A stretch of 64,000 bases of DNA. It comes from Cyclospora cayetanensis (Eukaryota; Apicomplexa; Conoidasida; Eucoccidiorida; Eimeriidae). Below, piece after piece: positions 34,422 to 58,874 of this stretch. Below the pieces are notes generated by a model that worked only from the letters and a program-made list of their open reading frames with translations, was not told where the DNA came from and did no database searches. Made by a program: the position numbers and the translations under genes. Each line of letters opens with the position of its first letter. Position 1 is the stretch's first letter. Location: positions 124,001 to 188,000 of the forward strand of contig NW_020312458.1 in assembly GCF_002999335.1 (NCBI RefSeq), in the 5' to 3' direction.

Positions 34422-35736
34422 AAGGTGATGGTGTACACCTATCGATCAGCTAGGAACCGATGAACGCATCTGTACCAGTGCCGCGACTCGGTGATTGACT
34501 CATTACACTTGTGCCACAAATATTCCTTGCTCTGTCAGCGGCAGCTTTCCATCAGAGCTCCGACTCCAGGGCGTTGGTGGATAGCTGGAGATTTGGTGGC
34601 CTTTTGGGGCAACTTGACATGATCGGGTGACAAATTTTCCAAGTCCTGAGTCCTGAGTCGAGCAAGCAATGGCTAGTGTCCTTGGTTGTGATGGTTGGGA
34701 GGGATCGTCCAGCTAGCTATGTAGCGACAGGCGTCAGAGCTAGTGCTAGGGGAGGTCTGTCAGGCTGCCTGGCCTCACTATCGAGCAGTTTTAGCGGACG
34801 GTCTGTTGTCTGGGCATAGCGACGCGGGCGCATTGACTGGTGGCCGTGCCCCGAGTGTAACGACAGTCGAGACGTTTCCCAGGGGTGCAGCAGTGGCGCG
34901 TCCCCTGGGTGGTTACGAATCTAAGTAGCTCCACGATCCCTTCCCTCAAGTCCCCTAGCCCCCCTACCTAGGTAGCTAGCTACATTCGGCAGGTTCCTAC
35001 TCTGCCCCAGCGGCAAACCGTGCTAGAGTTTCGTATTCCCACATAAGCGGTGGACGAATGAGCGACGCAGCACGAGTCGCGGTGGTTGCTCTGCGCACGG
35101 CGAAGCCGAGCTCAGTAAAACCTGATCGGTGAGGCGCCCAATTGGTTGCCTGGTAAGCTGCAACAGCTTCACCAACCGAAGGTTTGCACTGCGGCCCGTT
35201 CGGCCGCAAGTGGCCAATCGGCGAATTTGAACGAAGGGCACGTGCAAATGAACATCCAGGTGCGCGTCGCTACATGTGAACGGCTCAGTAGGACCAAGTC
35301 TAGGGGGCTTTGACTGTACTAGGCAAACAGATCCTCCCTTTCCCCTGCTTCTGCTTCTTGTTGATCCAACTGCGTGAACTGCAAGAAGTGTGCAGGCCTG
35401 TGAAAGCAGGTGCAAACCCCCACACAAATAGTCGTGATATGCGTGAGCACAGAGTAGAGTTAGACGGGGAGACTATGTGTCAAACAGCGAGACGCATCTT
35501 AGGAGCGACGTCTACTATAAAAACAAGAGGGCCGTACAGACACACACAGCCAAACACCCTACACCAACAACCAAAAGTTGACAACGAGAGCGCGCGTCGC
35601 AGAGTGAACGCTCGGCGCAAAAGGCACAACATAATAAAAACATGATGGTAGCAGATGCACAGGCGGAGCGTGGGGCGAAGGATAAAACAACAACGGATAC
35701 CAAAACAAGGGGAACGAAAAAACTACTAGCGCCAGC
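34422..35736. other. 3' flank between convergent genes
   Basis: About 1.3 kb between the stop of the small membrane-protein gene (plus) and the stop of PRP8 (minus). The open frames present (up to 134 codons, 35023-35427 minus) have Cys/Arg/Leu-rich composition and no domain, so I treat them as chance. It should hold the polyadenylation regions of both genes. Confidence 0.5.
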
Positions 35737-47237
<11,501 letters not shown>

Positions 47238-48904
47238 CCCGCCCCTGCTGCTGCTGCTGCTGCTTCCAAGCGGTGCTGCAGCTGAGGCTGCGGCGCCTCC
47301 GTTTGCTGCGATGTACTGTCGCTTGAGAGTTGAGAATACACGTCAAGAAGCTAGGAGACGGGGAAAATGATGGGAGAGGAAACAAAGTGCGCCCGAGAGC
47401 TGCTTGTAAACACCCGAGGGAGGGGTGGGGCCTCCGCTGCGACTTCCGGCAGCGCTTCTTGTCCTCAGTTTAATACTATTTGCGATCAACTGAGGAAAAC
47501 AAGCTGGCAGTTGATCTGTAGTTTTAAAATTGGGAGAACAGAGACGTGAGAGCGCCAGGGGGGACTCGAGGAGGGAAGCGCTGCTGAAAGCCTCCCATAC
47601 ATGCAGAGCAGCAGCAGCGGAAGAGGCTGCTGTGTTGTACTGCTGCCTTTTCTGGACGTTTTCCCCCGGCGGCAGCTCGTTGGATTGTCATGCACCTTGT
47701 TTTTGGTTGCTTCATCTCCGTCTAGTTTAAACTAGAGAGGAAAACGGATGACAGCTGATGGGGGTTCCGCGTCCTCTGTACGGGCTACGGCCATGAGTGC
47801 CACCCAGAGGAACCATAGAAGCAGAGCGAGTGCACAAAGGGCTGGACACAGAGAGGAATTCGTATATTTGCATGTATACATACATGTATATACATATAGG
47901 GCAGCTGTAGTGAGGAAGCGAGAGCGCGTGAGAAGTGAGGGACAGACCGAAAGCAGCTGCTTTGGGGGGCACGGATCCATGATAACAGAAACTTTAGATT
48001 ATGTAGTTACCAGTAGTTCAGTGAAGTCATGCTTCTTAGATTGGCTCTTTATGTACCTTCTAGTCAGCTCGAAAGACCTCAACACTCAATGCTTTTGACC
48101 CCGCGCGACCGTCGTGTGGAGCTGCACGGTACGAAGGAGGGAGCAGGAGCACTAACATAAGGACCCGTCTCAGGGGCTCATTTTGTCCGTTATTGAGCCA
48201 ATTTACGGCGTACTTTTGCACCAAGTGTTCCACCAATTTAGCAGAAGGATGAAACGGAACCATAAACAGGAACACTGATACTCTAGAGCGCCAATCAGAA
48301 CCTTGTGTGTAAGCTATTTCCGGGACCCAAGATGGACAAGTAGCCAAGCTATGTGCCTTTTACTTGTTTGCTTACTTGCTTCGCTAGCATATGAATTAGA
48401 GAACAGACGAAACCCTGGAGAGATCTGCTAACAAGAATTTGGGAGCATGTCAGTAGCCAGGGAATGCTCCAGTTTTGCATGCGAACGGTTGCGGTACGAC
48501 ACTCGAGCGTACAGAGAGGTCTTACTGAACAAGAAAATGAAACGTACGTCGATGTCAGTAGGTTGAGCTTTGGATTCAGAGGATCTCTGCACTGACACGT
48601 GCACAGAATGACCACTAGGGTTCGTGGTATACCGCACTGACACCATACTTCGAGATAAAACGAACAAAACCAGTGCCCCGGTCTTCTTTTTCTCAATTTG
48701 ACTGAGCTATTTGCGTTGCCTAGGTGTTTTTGCATTGGAAAGCAGTTTTGTTTTTCGAACCCCCCTTTGTTGCATGGTGTTCCTGGGGAGCAGCCGACAC
48801 AGAGGGACCATCACGCCTTACTTCCACCTTGTATTCGACATTTTGGTTTCCTATCCACCTCTTCATGGGCTCTTTCCGCACCAAATCTACCTTCGTTCCG
48901 GGGA
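47238..48904. other. divergent intergenic region upstream of PRP8
   Basis: About 1.7 kb between the PRP8 start (minus) and the FKBP-like start (plus). It should contain both promoters; no specific element could be identified. A minus-strand stretch at about 48428-48667 reads as an ordinary peptide followed by a GTACGT donor-like site. It might be an exon, but it has no partner. Confidence 0.4.
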
Positions 48905-50083
48905 ATGCCAATGTTTCGTCTACCCCTCTTCGTTTCCACCCTGCTGCTTCTCTGCGGTCCGCGCTCAACATCACATGTATTCCACGCCTTCGCCGCAGAA
49001 ACCAGGGCCTCGACAGTCATTGCATTGAGTTCAGAGGAGGAACAGGAGGACCTTACCGTGCGAATTCTCAAGGAAGCAGCTGACAATCTCTGCGGCGGCG
49101 GGGCAAAAAAGGGCGACTGGTTACATGCCACACTTCGCGTATATGGTACGCCTCCTGTCGGTCTCGCTGCTCTCTTTGTGGCGTGTTTTCTTCAAGTACA
49201 TTACACTTGCCTTGCGTTTGCTGCTGCCTCCCGCAGCGCCAGGCTTTGGTGCAGCCGAACTTCACACCGAGGTCAGCAAATTTCTGCACCCTTGTTCTCT
49301 CTCTCAAAGTTCTCTAATTTGAAACTCCCAGGGAGCTGAGGAAGAAGAAGGCACTGCAATCGGTACCGCAGAACAAGAATTCATGGTGAGAACTTTGCAA
49401 CTACAGAGCTGCCAAACTTGTAAGCGAAGGAGTTGGCGGGAACTGCCCCCCCAACGAGGCATGAAATTCTGTATGCCTTTTGTATTTCAGCTGGGAACGC
49501 ATTCCGTAGCTCCACTCAACGTTTCCCTCTACGGAATCTGCCCGGGAGAAGTTCGGTAATTTTATGCCCTGCAGTTTTAGCGAAAAGCACTCTCGTCAAG
49601 CGCACACCATGCCGTCTTGTGCTTTCAACGCCTGCTCCTGCTGCTGTCTGGTGGCTGCTCGCTTTCTCCTCTCTTGCCGCAATGAATTCCAAAGCCCCCC
49701 TTGTGTCTTGCCCTTCTTCAGGCGAATCGGCCTCCGCATTGGGTATGTCCAATTTTCCCTTGAACTATGATTTCCCCCGGCCTTCGTGCGCTCTGCATGC
49801 CACCTATCTGTCTATCAAACTCTTCCCTCTGCACTGCCTCTCCCGTTCATCCACCTTCTTTTGCCTTCCCTTAATACGTGAAGCTCCTAAGCTAAGGCTC
49901 CGTAGCAGCCACCCACCCCTTGCGTCTGCCTCAGGTCTCTCCCGCACAAGATATTCTACGTAAGTCATTCCCGTCAAAACTTGGTAGCGATCCTTTCCGG
50001 CTCTCTGGGGGGCCTCTTTCAAACTGTGCCCATCTCTCTGTGTTCAGGAAGTGACCTTACACTCTGTGAGAAGACGAAACTAA
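48905..50083 (+). CDS. secreted or ER-targeted divergent FKBP-like peptidyl-prolyl isomerase
   Basis: FKBPs speed prolyl cis-trans isomerisation during protein folding. The model has seven exons: 48905-49145, 49255-49271, 49332-49385, 49491-49555, 49722-49742, 49935-49959 and 50048-50083. All introns are GT-AG and phases match, giving 152 aa. Residues 1-30 form a signal peptide (MPMFRLPLFVSTLLLLCG). The FKBP fold is recognisable from its order of strands. KKGDWLHATLRVY stands where FKBPs have the GD-V-HY strand. LGTHSVAPLNVSLYGICPGEVRR matches the region with the GL-GMC-GE-R motif. IFYEVTLHSV matches the last strand, followed by a basic RRRN end. Several ligand-site residues are not conserved, so catalysis is uncertain. 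Five of the seven exons are 17-65 bases long. Alternative short-exon choices are possible, but the phase agreement and domain order argue for this model. Confidence 0.7.
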
Positions 50084-50597
50084 TGAAGCCTCATGAAGCC
50101 GCAGCAGCACAGCTCGCCACGACTGTCGCGACAGCTTGTTTTCCACACAACGCAGCCCCTCCTTGCTAGATTTTGCTGGGACGCTTCCCACACTTTGTAA
50201 TGCGCAATAAGACACAGATGCGCCTATTCTATTGTCTCGTGGTTGTTCTGCTGTAGTTTGTGCTCTTCTGACGGCGCAAACAAATTCATTCAGATTCGCA
50301 GCCTGACATCCCGGGTTCGCCACATGCTCGTCCCCCTAAATAATGCGCTAGGAGCAGCTTCCAGATTTATGTCAAACAAAGAGTCGATCAGTCGCTGCGG
50401 GGATGCCAGCAGCTACGGCTACCTGCTTAAGGCTCCATTTTCGAGTCATCGTGGGTGCTTATGTAGCCTATTGCAGCTAGCTAGCTATCTACTGCATCAA
50501 TGTATTCGGAGCGTCTCTTGCCGAGGCAAGGCTCCAGGTGATGCAGCTGTCAGTTGCCAGCGCTACGAAGTCTTGTCTCAGTGAGATGCTAGTGATG
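50084..50597. other. 3' flank between convergent genes
   Basis: About 510 bases between the stops of the FKBP-like gene (plus) and the Ser/Gln-rich gene (minus). No frame with coding character and no further exon were recognised. A short AGCT-type repeat lies at about 50474-50488. Confidence 0.5.
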
Positions 50598-51144
50598 CTA
50601 ACGGCTAAGTAGAGTAGTCCTTCCGGGGAAGTGGAAGAAGGGAGAGCTTCCATGAGGCATCGCTTCCCCAGCCACCGCTGCTGCGTTCGAAAGCGGCGGT
50701 GTGAGTGGTTGTCGAACGGCCATTGGATTCCGAGAAAACATCCCAAGACTCTGCATTTGCCTGAACTGCTGTTGTCGGATGAAGTCCTGTCGTACCTTTT
50801 GCTGTCCTTGTTGCTGCACCCTCTGCTGCTGCAGCTGAGGGTGCAGTGTTTGCTGCCACAGCACGTGCTGTGGCTGCCTTCCTTGCGAGTTCCGCAGTTG
50901 CTGTGCATGCTGCACAGCTGGCTGTTTAAAGAGGTTGGGGTGCCACTGGCGGGGGCGGAAAACCTCCCTGGTGCTACCAGGAAACGGAGCACTAGATGTA
51001 GCAGGTACAGCTGATGGCTGCTGCATATTTTGCTGCTGGGAGACAAGCGTCTGTTGTGACCGCAAATACTCCTCGAGGCGCTGGGCGCGGCCTTGACTGA
51101 GCAGCGCCTGGAGGCCTGGTTGACGCTGTGCTGAATGTTGCAAG

Positions 51145-51183
<39 letters not shown>

Positions 51184-53714
51184 CCTCGACCGACAAGGCC
51201 TTGATTGTAAGCTAGGTAGATCCTCGGTTGCTGATGCTGAGGGGAGGCTGCTGCGACCGGCGAGTACCGCACATTCGCCTGTTCCGCTGGTAGCGACGTC
51301 TGCTGCTTCCAGAGTTCGTGCTGTTGATATGCTTGTTGCGGCTGCTCAGTAGCCGATTCCGTAAACACCAGGTTTTCAATTGACTTCGCCACCCCGCGGC
51401 TGTTGGTCCTTCGCAGCACAGGAGTTCCATGTCGCTTCTGTTGCTGCTGCTGCAGATCCTCTTCGTGTCTTTTCGTTGGAGTTGTCGCTGTTGACGCAGC
51501 TGACCCCTGCTCCTCGCCTATCCGTCCATGCTGCTGCTGCTGTTGTTGTTGCTGCTTTTGTCTAGCGGCGGCGGAGCGAGGAGTAAAGACGCGGGGTTGG
51601 GAACCTAAAGACACCCATGTGCCAGCAGCCAACAGGGGCGCTGCGGTTAGGCAGAGAGACTCATTGCTGGCGGCAAGTGTGTGGACCTTTTCCACTGCAG
51701 CAGCAGGAGGACCGCTTCTGGCTGTAGCTGCGGCCTCGGCGGCTGCTCTCTTAGGTTGTGACGCTGCGCCCTCACTGCTGGCACGAACAGCTGCACCACT
51801 TGGGAGCGGCCACTGTGGCTGCTGGTGTCCGCTGGATGTGGTGCTGATACCTCCATCCGCATCCGTGGAGAGGGGGGAGGCTTTCTTGGTTCTTCCTCTT
51901 GTGGGGGGTGTCTTGCTTCGGATTCCGGGGGCAGCCCAGAGGACATCCTGCAAAACAACGGTGGCAAGCAACGGATGGATTCTGCAGAAGTTGTTCGTGA
52001 CTCGCGGGGGGTGTGAAAGGCGGCGGAAAATTCCTGAAACAAGGAAACCTTTGGAAGTGCAGAGCACACCCGACACTTATCAGAAGTGACCGCTGGCTAA
52101 AGCTGCAACGCAAGGACAACGAATAGCGCCTCCTCACCTGTCTTTTTTTGGTACCGACGGAAACTGTGGAGGCATTAACTTTGGTGCAGCGCTCCATCAT
52201 TTGGAGCAACTCGCAGGTGCCGCCTTCACTTCTCCCCTGCTGCTGACTGCGCTCCGGCTGCAGCAACTGCAGCACTTGGGTACTGCTGCATCTGCCTTGC
52301 GGCTGCTGCGGAACTGACTTTCTAAGGGCTGACACCCATAAGGCTTCCCCGGGGTCACTCAACCGCGCTCCCCAAGGCCCGATCCCCGCCTGGGGGTTTG
52401 CGGCCTTGTTTCTGCGCTTCTTCTCCATAGCGTCTCCCCACAGTCGCTCGAACACCTGATGCCGAAGCGACAAACAACGCAAGTCTTTACACACGCATTC
52501 AGTAGCACTCAGCAACAGCAGGGCCCTCCTAAAGATGCGCGTAACTACAGCGGGAGACTTCCGGACCTCGAGTCTCGGCACCAGTAGCATGGGTTTGTGC
52601 TTACCTGTGCACTTTTGCTGCGGGACACTGCCGTTCCCTTCGTCGCCACTGAAGAAGCACTTGAGCGCGACCTAAGTGGCGTATGACCTCCCTGAGGAGA
52701 GCAAGACAAAAAGAAACAGAACGGCCTAGCGGGATGCGGTGCAGCAACAAAACCGCCTTACTGGCGCCGCTGCCACGGCTTTTTCTCGCTTTTCAGCCTT
52801 ACCGCGGGAGCAGAAGAAGCTCTCTGATTGAAGAGATTCTGCTTATCCACAAGGCGGCTAGCCGAGTGCATGAGAGAGGCCACAGTTGGCTGCAACAGCC
52901 GGAGTCCCCCTGTGGCTGCAGCATCTCTCTTGGCATCTGGGCTGCTACAGAAGCAGCAAAGGCTGCGGTACCGAAGGCCGTGGGGGCACACAGCAGTCCG
53001 AACACCTGAGTTGGTCTCTGTGAGATATTTTCGGTCCAGACGCGACCTGGATGGACCACTGTAGCTACTCTTCGCGCTGCTAGTGCGGTGGGAGACTGAG
53101 GACCCCATGCTGCTGCGGGAATATGCTGCACGCTCCCTCCGCAGCTGCTTGGAAGTGTCCTCTTTAGACTTCCGCTGCAAAATCTCGTGGCTTTCCTGTA
53201 GTTTTTTAAGGATAGCTGCGCGCGTTGGGGACGGCATATCTGCCCAATTGGTGCCGCTAGTGAGTGCACCTTTCTGGGAAAGGTTGGAGGGCTTGGTTTG
53301 TGACTTTGGCATGGTCGTAGACGCTTCTCTGCCATTAGAATGGCTTTGCAGGCGGCTTTCTGCTACAGTCGTGGCAGTAGCTCTGCTATCCTGCCGCGAA
53401 TCCAAGCCTGATCCGCACGAGTGTCTCCTGCTGCCGATGCTGCTGCTGCTGATACTGCGGTTAAACATGCTTCCAGGCCTCCATGAAGATGGCGTCTGTG
53501 GCATTTTTTGCAAGTCCTTTCTGACATTGGACTTGTCCTTCGCAGTTTTTATGTTTACAGAGCGCCCGCAGCCCCCCGAGGAGAGAGAATGCTGTGCTAC
53601 TTTGTCCTCTTCTCCCGACTCCAGACTGTCATCTGACAGATCAAACTCGCCTGTAGGTTGCTCCTCGAGGTGGAAAGGCTGTGTGCCCCAAAGCGGAGAT
53701 GCTGGGAACGCCAT
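50598..53714 (-). CDS. Ser/Gln-rich low-complexity protein, unknown function
   Basis: The model has four exons read right to left: 53714-52803, 52691-52605, 52455-52138 and 51947-50598. All junctions are phase 0 with GT-AG borders, giving 888 aa. The start is an ATG (MAFPASPLWGTQ). Exon 1 is Ser-rich with acidic and basic patches; its best-structured part is around residues 160-200 (TRAAILKKLQESHEILQRK). Exon 3 holds a non-repetitive helical segment (VFERLWGDAMEKKRR). Exon 4 is dominated by Gln, Pro, Ala and Ser, with CAG-encoded poly-Gln runs. The longest run appears as CTG at about 51145-51182 on the plus strand. The exon 1 donor was set at 52803/52802 (GCG-GTAAGG). The other GTAAGG, 41 bases further on, would put exon 2 out of phase. 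No family is recognisable; it is probably a largely disordered parasite-specific protein. Confidence 0.65.
51145..51182. repeat. CTG/CAG trinucleotide run (poly-Gln)
   Basis: About 12 consecutive CTG units on the plus strand lie inside exon 4 of the minus-strand gene at 50598-53714, where they encode poly-Gln. It is one of the longest pure runs in the window. Confidence 0.95.
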
Positions 53715-56700
53715 TCTGCCTTGTTATGCGCTTTTGTATGTCTTGTCGTGATCTCGTCAGGTCCTGTGCCTGCTGGTACCTAGCCAGGCACAGCCTAACT
53801 TTGCAGCAAAATGATTAGCCTACAGGTACACGATGCAGACGACCCATGGGCCGTTGATGAAAGACAGAGATCACGCAGTGTAACCAACAGTCAGCAAGTC
53901 CACTCGGGTAGGCCTTTTCCGGGAAGCTGCAGACGCTCCTCCTCTGAGTGCTTCTCTGGAGCAATAAGAGTTCAACAGCATAAAGTATCAGCGCAGACAG
54001 AGATGAAGACGGGAAGGCAGGAACCAATCGCAGAAGACACACGCTGCCCCTGAAGGGACGGCTGCACCCGAAGGCCTCTCTAGAGGCAGCGCGCGACGAA
54101 GAAAAACTGTGAAGCACGGGGAATCCTGAGATGCTCTATTCTTTTAATCCGGTGTAGAGTGTCGATTGAGGCAAAATAGGCAAGGAAAACAACCGTGAGG
54201 CATCTGAAGACCCTGGCCGGTAGCCGCGGCTACGGCAGCACGCGGCCACAGACAGGCGATGCTCTTGTTGCTTCGGAAGGATGGGCTGCAGGAGCAGCGA
54301 GAGCCGAAATTTTGGTAGGATTGTGAAGCCCTCCAGTGTCTTCAAAACAAAACAGCAAAATTTGTTGGCACGAAGCAATCAGGATGCAAACAAACGCTGC
54401 GGCAGAGGAGATCGCAGCAGCTGTCGGCTGACTGTTTTCGGCTCTCGGAACAGGGCCTGAATCCACATGAAGTGAGGGGCAGGGATTTCCCGTGGACCTT
54501 TTTTCTCTAATATTGCGAGTTTTCTGCTTCTACAGCTTGAATTTTCAAACAGCTGGAGTATTAAATCCGCTGGAGGTAAAGCTACTGTGGAGAACTGGAC
54601 CCTGAGCCGCCGACCACTCGCAGGCTGCCCAGTGGCCCCTGGACACTGCGATCCTATCCCTCGGGCCTGATATCAAGATGGTAACTTTGGCCTGAACCCC
54701 TAAACTAAAAGAAGTATTTTTTTGCTTAAATTTAGCAGCCATTTAGGAGAGGGAGGCGAGTGCATAGTCTTCGTGTAGCCCAGCCTTCGCGGTTACTCAT
54801 GTCTGCTCACGCCGCCAGGTCACTCCCTGCTTCCCTAAAAAGCCGGCCATTCACGCTGCTCGATGCAGCAGAAGGTTCCCGCTTCAAGCAGTGCCGTGCT
54901 ACTAGAATTTTGGCTTCTGGCAGTCAGCTTCATCTTCCGTAGATGCTTCCACAGTGGTTAGTGCAGCAGCCCACACTCGGTGAACCTGCAGCGGTAAGGA
55001 GAGAAGTAACTCACTTTCCCTCCAAAAGTACCGGCAACATGTCCCAGGAAGGCCTGCAGAGGCGCATCAGTCAATTAAGAAGTGACTTCTTTGGAGGCCT
55101 TGCAGAGACAACTGCAGGAACAACGTGCCTATGCCGTGTAGCCCCTGTGTCGGGAGGCACCACCTGAAGCCTCTGTAGAGATACACATAACTACGCACTC
55201 AATATAAATGTGAGAGACCGTTATTAGGTACTTCCTGAGAATGCACTGCTCCTTCTCCCACCCGTACCACTGAGAGCTCCTGCGCGTAGATGCACCTCCT
55301 TAGCACTCAGAGCGTTCGCAACTCACTGCAAATACCATCTAGCGCACTAACACACAACATTGTGTCTTCTTATATCAAGCTAGCACCACTCTGCTGTGAT
55401 CGATATGAACAGATCAACGAAATTAGCTAACCTTTCGTAATTCTTTGTCAATATAACTGGTGTAGTACCAAGCGTGCATGTGTGGTTTTGCCAGTTACAT
55501 GGTGCATCAATTGATACCACTGGAAGAACTACAATGACGCGATTTATACTGAACCACTTATATTGGCTAAGAATAGGTGAGCAATAGCTTACTTTGCTGG
55601 TGGTCGGAGCTCGCATGGTCATTTCTCAGTAAATTAAAAAGTTAGTACGGCAAAGGCTGGAGGGTCGTGAAGTTCCATGGCCTGCTGTTCGTCTCCCAAA
55701 TTTCAAACAACATTGAAAGGGTATGTCCATGGAGTTGGCTTGCAATAGTCTGACCTAAACGAGGAATGTTGATACTCGTACTAATACTGAATCCCTTATG
55801 GCATAGAAATCAGGGCCCACAATGAGAAGACTGCTGACAATGGAACCCGAAGACATACGCCCACAACCGGGTACGAAGTATTCCTTATATGCGTCTAAGC
55901 AATCGCGTTTTAATTTTGAAAGCTGGCCTACACGGTACTTGAGGTGTGTATATAGGTGCACACAACGCAAACTAAATGCATAAATAAGGAAACCGCGGAA
56001 ACGGACGCACGCCCTGCAATAACGTCAACTTAAAGGTCAGTTGAAAGCAAGGATCAAATAGGTCGTCGAATTGAACTCCAAGATGCCCTTGCTCGTTTCC
56101 ATTTGAGCCTTTTTCCCTTGCAATGCTCTTATGACCCCTCACCTTATGGAGACTACCAGCGGGGTAAGCTGTTGAAATCTGCAAATGTGATAGCAACAGC
56201 TGCACGGCTAGCGGTATGCACAGACAGAACAGTTGTTGAACCTGCTAGACGGGCGCTTCTCGTGAATACATGTGGCTACTTACACTTGGGCATCTCTAGG
56301 GTAATAACAATAGTCTATTATGAATTGGTAAAAAATTGAATATTTGGCTTGTCTGCTCGAATATTCTGTTTGTTGTAAAGTAGGTGAAGCTCAATAGGGT
56401 AACAGTCAATGGTCTGTACCTCTGCGCCAACAGGAGCAACGGCAGTTCCCATTGATTGCAGAGTCCGATCATACTAGGGAATATTGGGGACGGCACATGC
56501 GTGCAGTGCGCATGTCTTCTAAGGTGCCGCTATGCTATGTAAAATTGTAGCAGCGCTCTGGTTGGGAAGCAACCCTTAGCTCCCCATTATCAATCGCAGT
56601 AACTCCAAGGGCGTTCGCTTTCGTAGCAGGCCGCGTCTTGGCTTTTGGGACGGGACGACTGATGCAGTAGACACGTGTTACTGAGCCGATCCCTTGCTAC

Positions 56701-58874
56701 TTGTTGTACACATAGATTTTCCAGAGATCAGACGCCCTAATGGGGTTCAGCTTTTTTCCTAGCACTCTACGACACTATGCCAGCGAGGAAAAAGGGTGTT
56801 CAGGATTCCAAAATTTTTTGAGGAAGTCAATAGGTAGAAGGTAGGCAAGCGCCCAGCGAGCGGCTGTTGGGTACCATACAGCATTTTGTGATCTTCAATG
56901 TAAACAAATGACAGCACGCGTTGTCTTCATCTTGTGCTTAGCATAAAAGGTTGTATAAGGGGAGGAATAGCCTTTACTGAGCTGAGAGGAAGAAACACCT
57001 GCATAAACATCTGTACATCATATTGCTTTCCCCCAAAATTGTGCACCCTGGGGGCATGCGCGTCCTCAGACGCGTGTATCGGCTCCTACATCGGGAGGCT
57101 ATGGCAGTCAGCATCAAATGTACCTGCATTATTCCGCAGCACCTACATGAATATCGTAAGAGCGCGGACGAAGAACCTCCGTCTAGGAGGCAGTCAAAAA
57201 CCGAAGGGAACAATGTCAGATGCAGTTGGCATACCCGCTACATCTGACCACCTGTAAAGTGTCTTCAGTGCTCCTTTGTCGCGTAAAGGCTAAAGCAGGA
57301 TGCTGCTACATCGGCACCTCAGCCAACGTGATTCTCTGCAGTGAATGTGTCCTGGTTAGCTCCATTGCTGCGACAATTGGTAGCCCCTCACGCGCATGCA
57401 ATGTAGCGCTCCATCTAGGGTCTTGTGGAGAGACTTTTAATTCTCCACTCAGCACAAACTTGAGCGACAGTAAGCAACTGGTTACCAAAAGCGCCTCCTC
57501 TTTCCCCTGCCCGCGCCACTGACCGTTCTAATACGAGGGCAGAAGGATGCGAGTAGCTGCACCCCTCAAAGCACACCGAGCATTCGCAACTATTTGCGCA
57601 TAGCAGCCACCGCATACGCACACAACGAGACGTCTTCTGGTGTTGAGCTAGCACTACTCTGCAATTAGTAAGACATGCAAACAGACAAAGCAGTTGATGC
57701 TTTACCAATTCTTGGTTGGTTTAACCAGCGTGAGCCAGTTTGCATAATCAGTTTAGTGGCGAGTTGTCAAGTGTACCCTTCCTCGCTGCATGCATTGTAT
57801 AGAGGGATTTCGTAAAGCCTTAATAGAACCAATCTCTTTTATGAGCTACAGCCGCAGGATTTAGCTAGTGACACAAGAGAGTTGCAAATCACCCAATGGA
57901 CAGAGAGGGGCACTTGTATATTCTCAGAACGAGAGACTCTATCAGCGCCTCTCAGGCAGCTCATTGTCGGTAGGTCATTTCGATTGTGCCTTACCATTTC
58001 ACTAGGTTACCCCTCAGACACAACTTCCCAAAACCAGACCACAACTAGGGTGCGGCAGCAGAAACAACGGCAGCAGCTCTCTCCTCAACTGCGCTTTCCA
58101 GTCCTCTGATGTGTCCTAATCACCGCATTTTCCCCCAGTGCCCCCCCCGTGAGTCTTACCATCTCCTTTCTAGCGTTCACGTCTTGCACCAAGCGAAGCT
58201 GTCAGGCAGAAGTGCATACGTTTTTTGCAAAAGGCCTCTAGACGATGCCGGCATCGCACACCCTATTCCTTAGCTCTAGATATGAATCCAGGCGACAAAG
58301 GGGGTTCATACTCTCATACGGATGCCTACCGTTTACTTCATGCTTTGTTCCACAGGCTTCTGCAGCGGCCGTCAGTGAGCTGCTGTCGCTCCCTGTTTCT
58401 TTATGCTTGCAACTTTAGCGAAGAATACTAGAAATCTATAAGGCCAAACATTTCCTCATCTAACGTAGCGCTTCGCACTGCTAGTGTCGAATCGATCGGT
58501 ATCCTGCCAGCTTCCCTCCAGGCTGCTGCAGCACCTGTTCGAACAGCCGCAGCTGTTTGAACGGCAGCAGAGACTTTTCTTGCCCTCTCATATTATCTCT
58601 GTGAAGTAAGATCTGTAACGAGCAACAGCAAATCTCTTTTATTCGTCAACGACAGTGGCGCTGCAGCAAACCCCTGCGGCTGGAGCCGTCAGCCCCGAGC
58701 CGCTCGGTGCTGTCTAATGCAAAGGCTCCAGCGACACAATGCCTTTAGCTGCTGCACGTCTGCTGCAGCAGCAGAAATAGCACATATTCCAAGACCACCA
58801 GTGTCAGCATCTACAGCTGCACGCCACAGCGACAGCAGGAACCAACCAAACGGTGGCTCTGTGCATGCGCAAGA
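53715..58874. other. 5.2 kb stretch, no supported gene
   Basis: No long frame, domain or consistent splice pattern was recognised on either strand. Short frames at 53811-54117, 54943-55167, 56934-57257 and 57882-58109 look like chance. The left end is the promoter side of the minus-strand Ser/Gln-rich gene. The right end (about 58690-58874) is CAG-rich and could include a 5' exon of the CW-finger gene; an in-frame open stretch reaches back to about 58745. Confidence 0.45.

Noticed and set aside
52758..52802. Ending the first exon of the Ser/Gln-rich gene as a stand-alone 318-residue protein at the TAA
   Set aside because: A GTAAGG donor 41 bases earlier joins three further exons, all phase 0, with similar composition, which is the better explanation.
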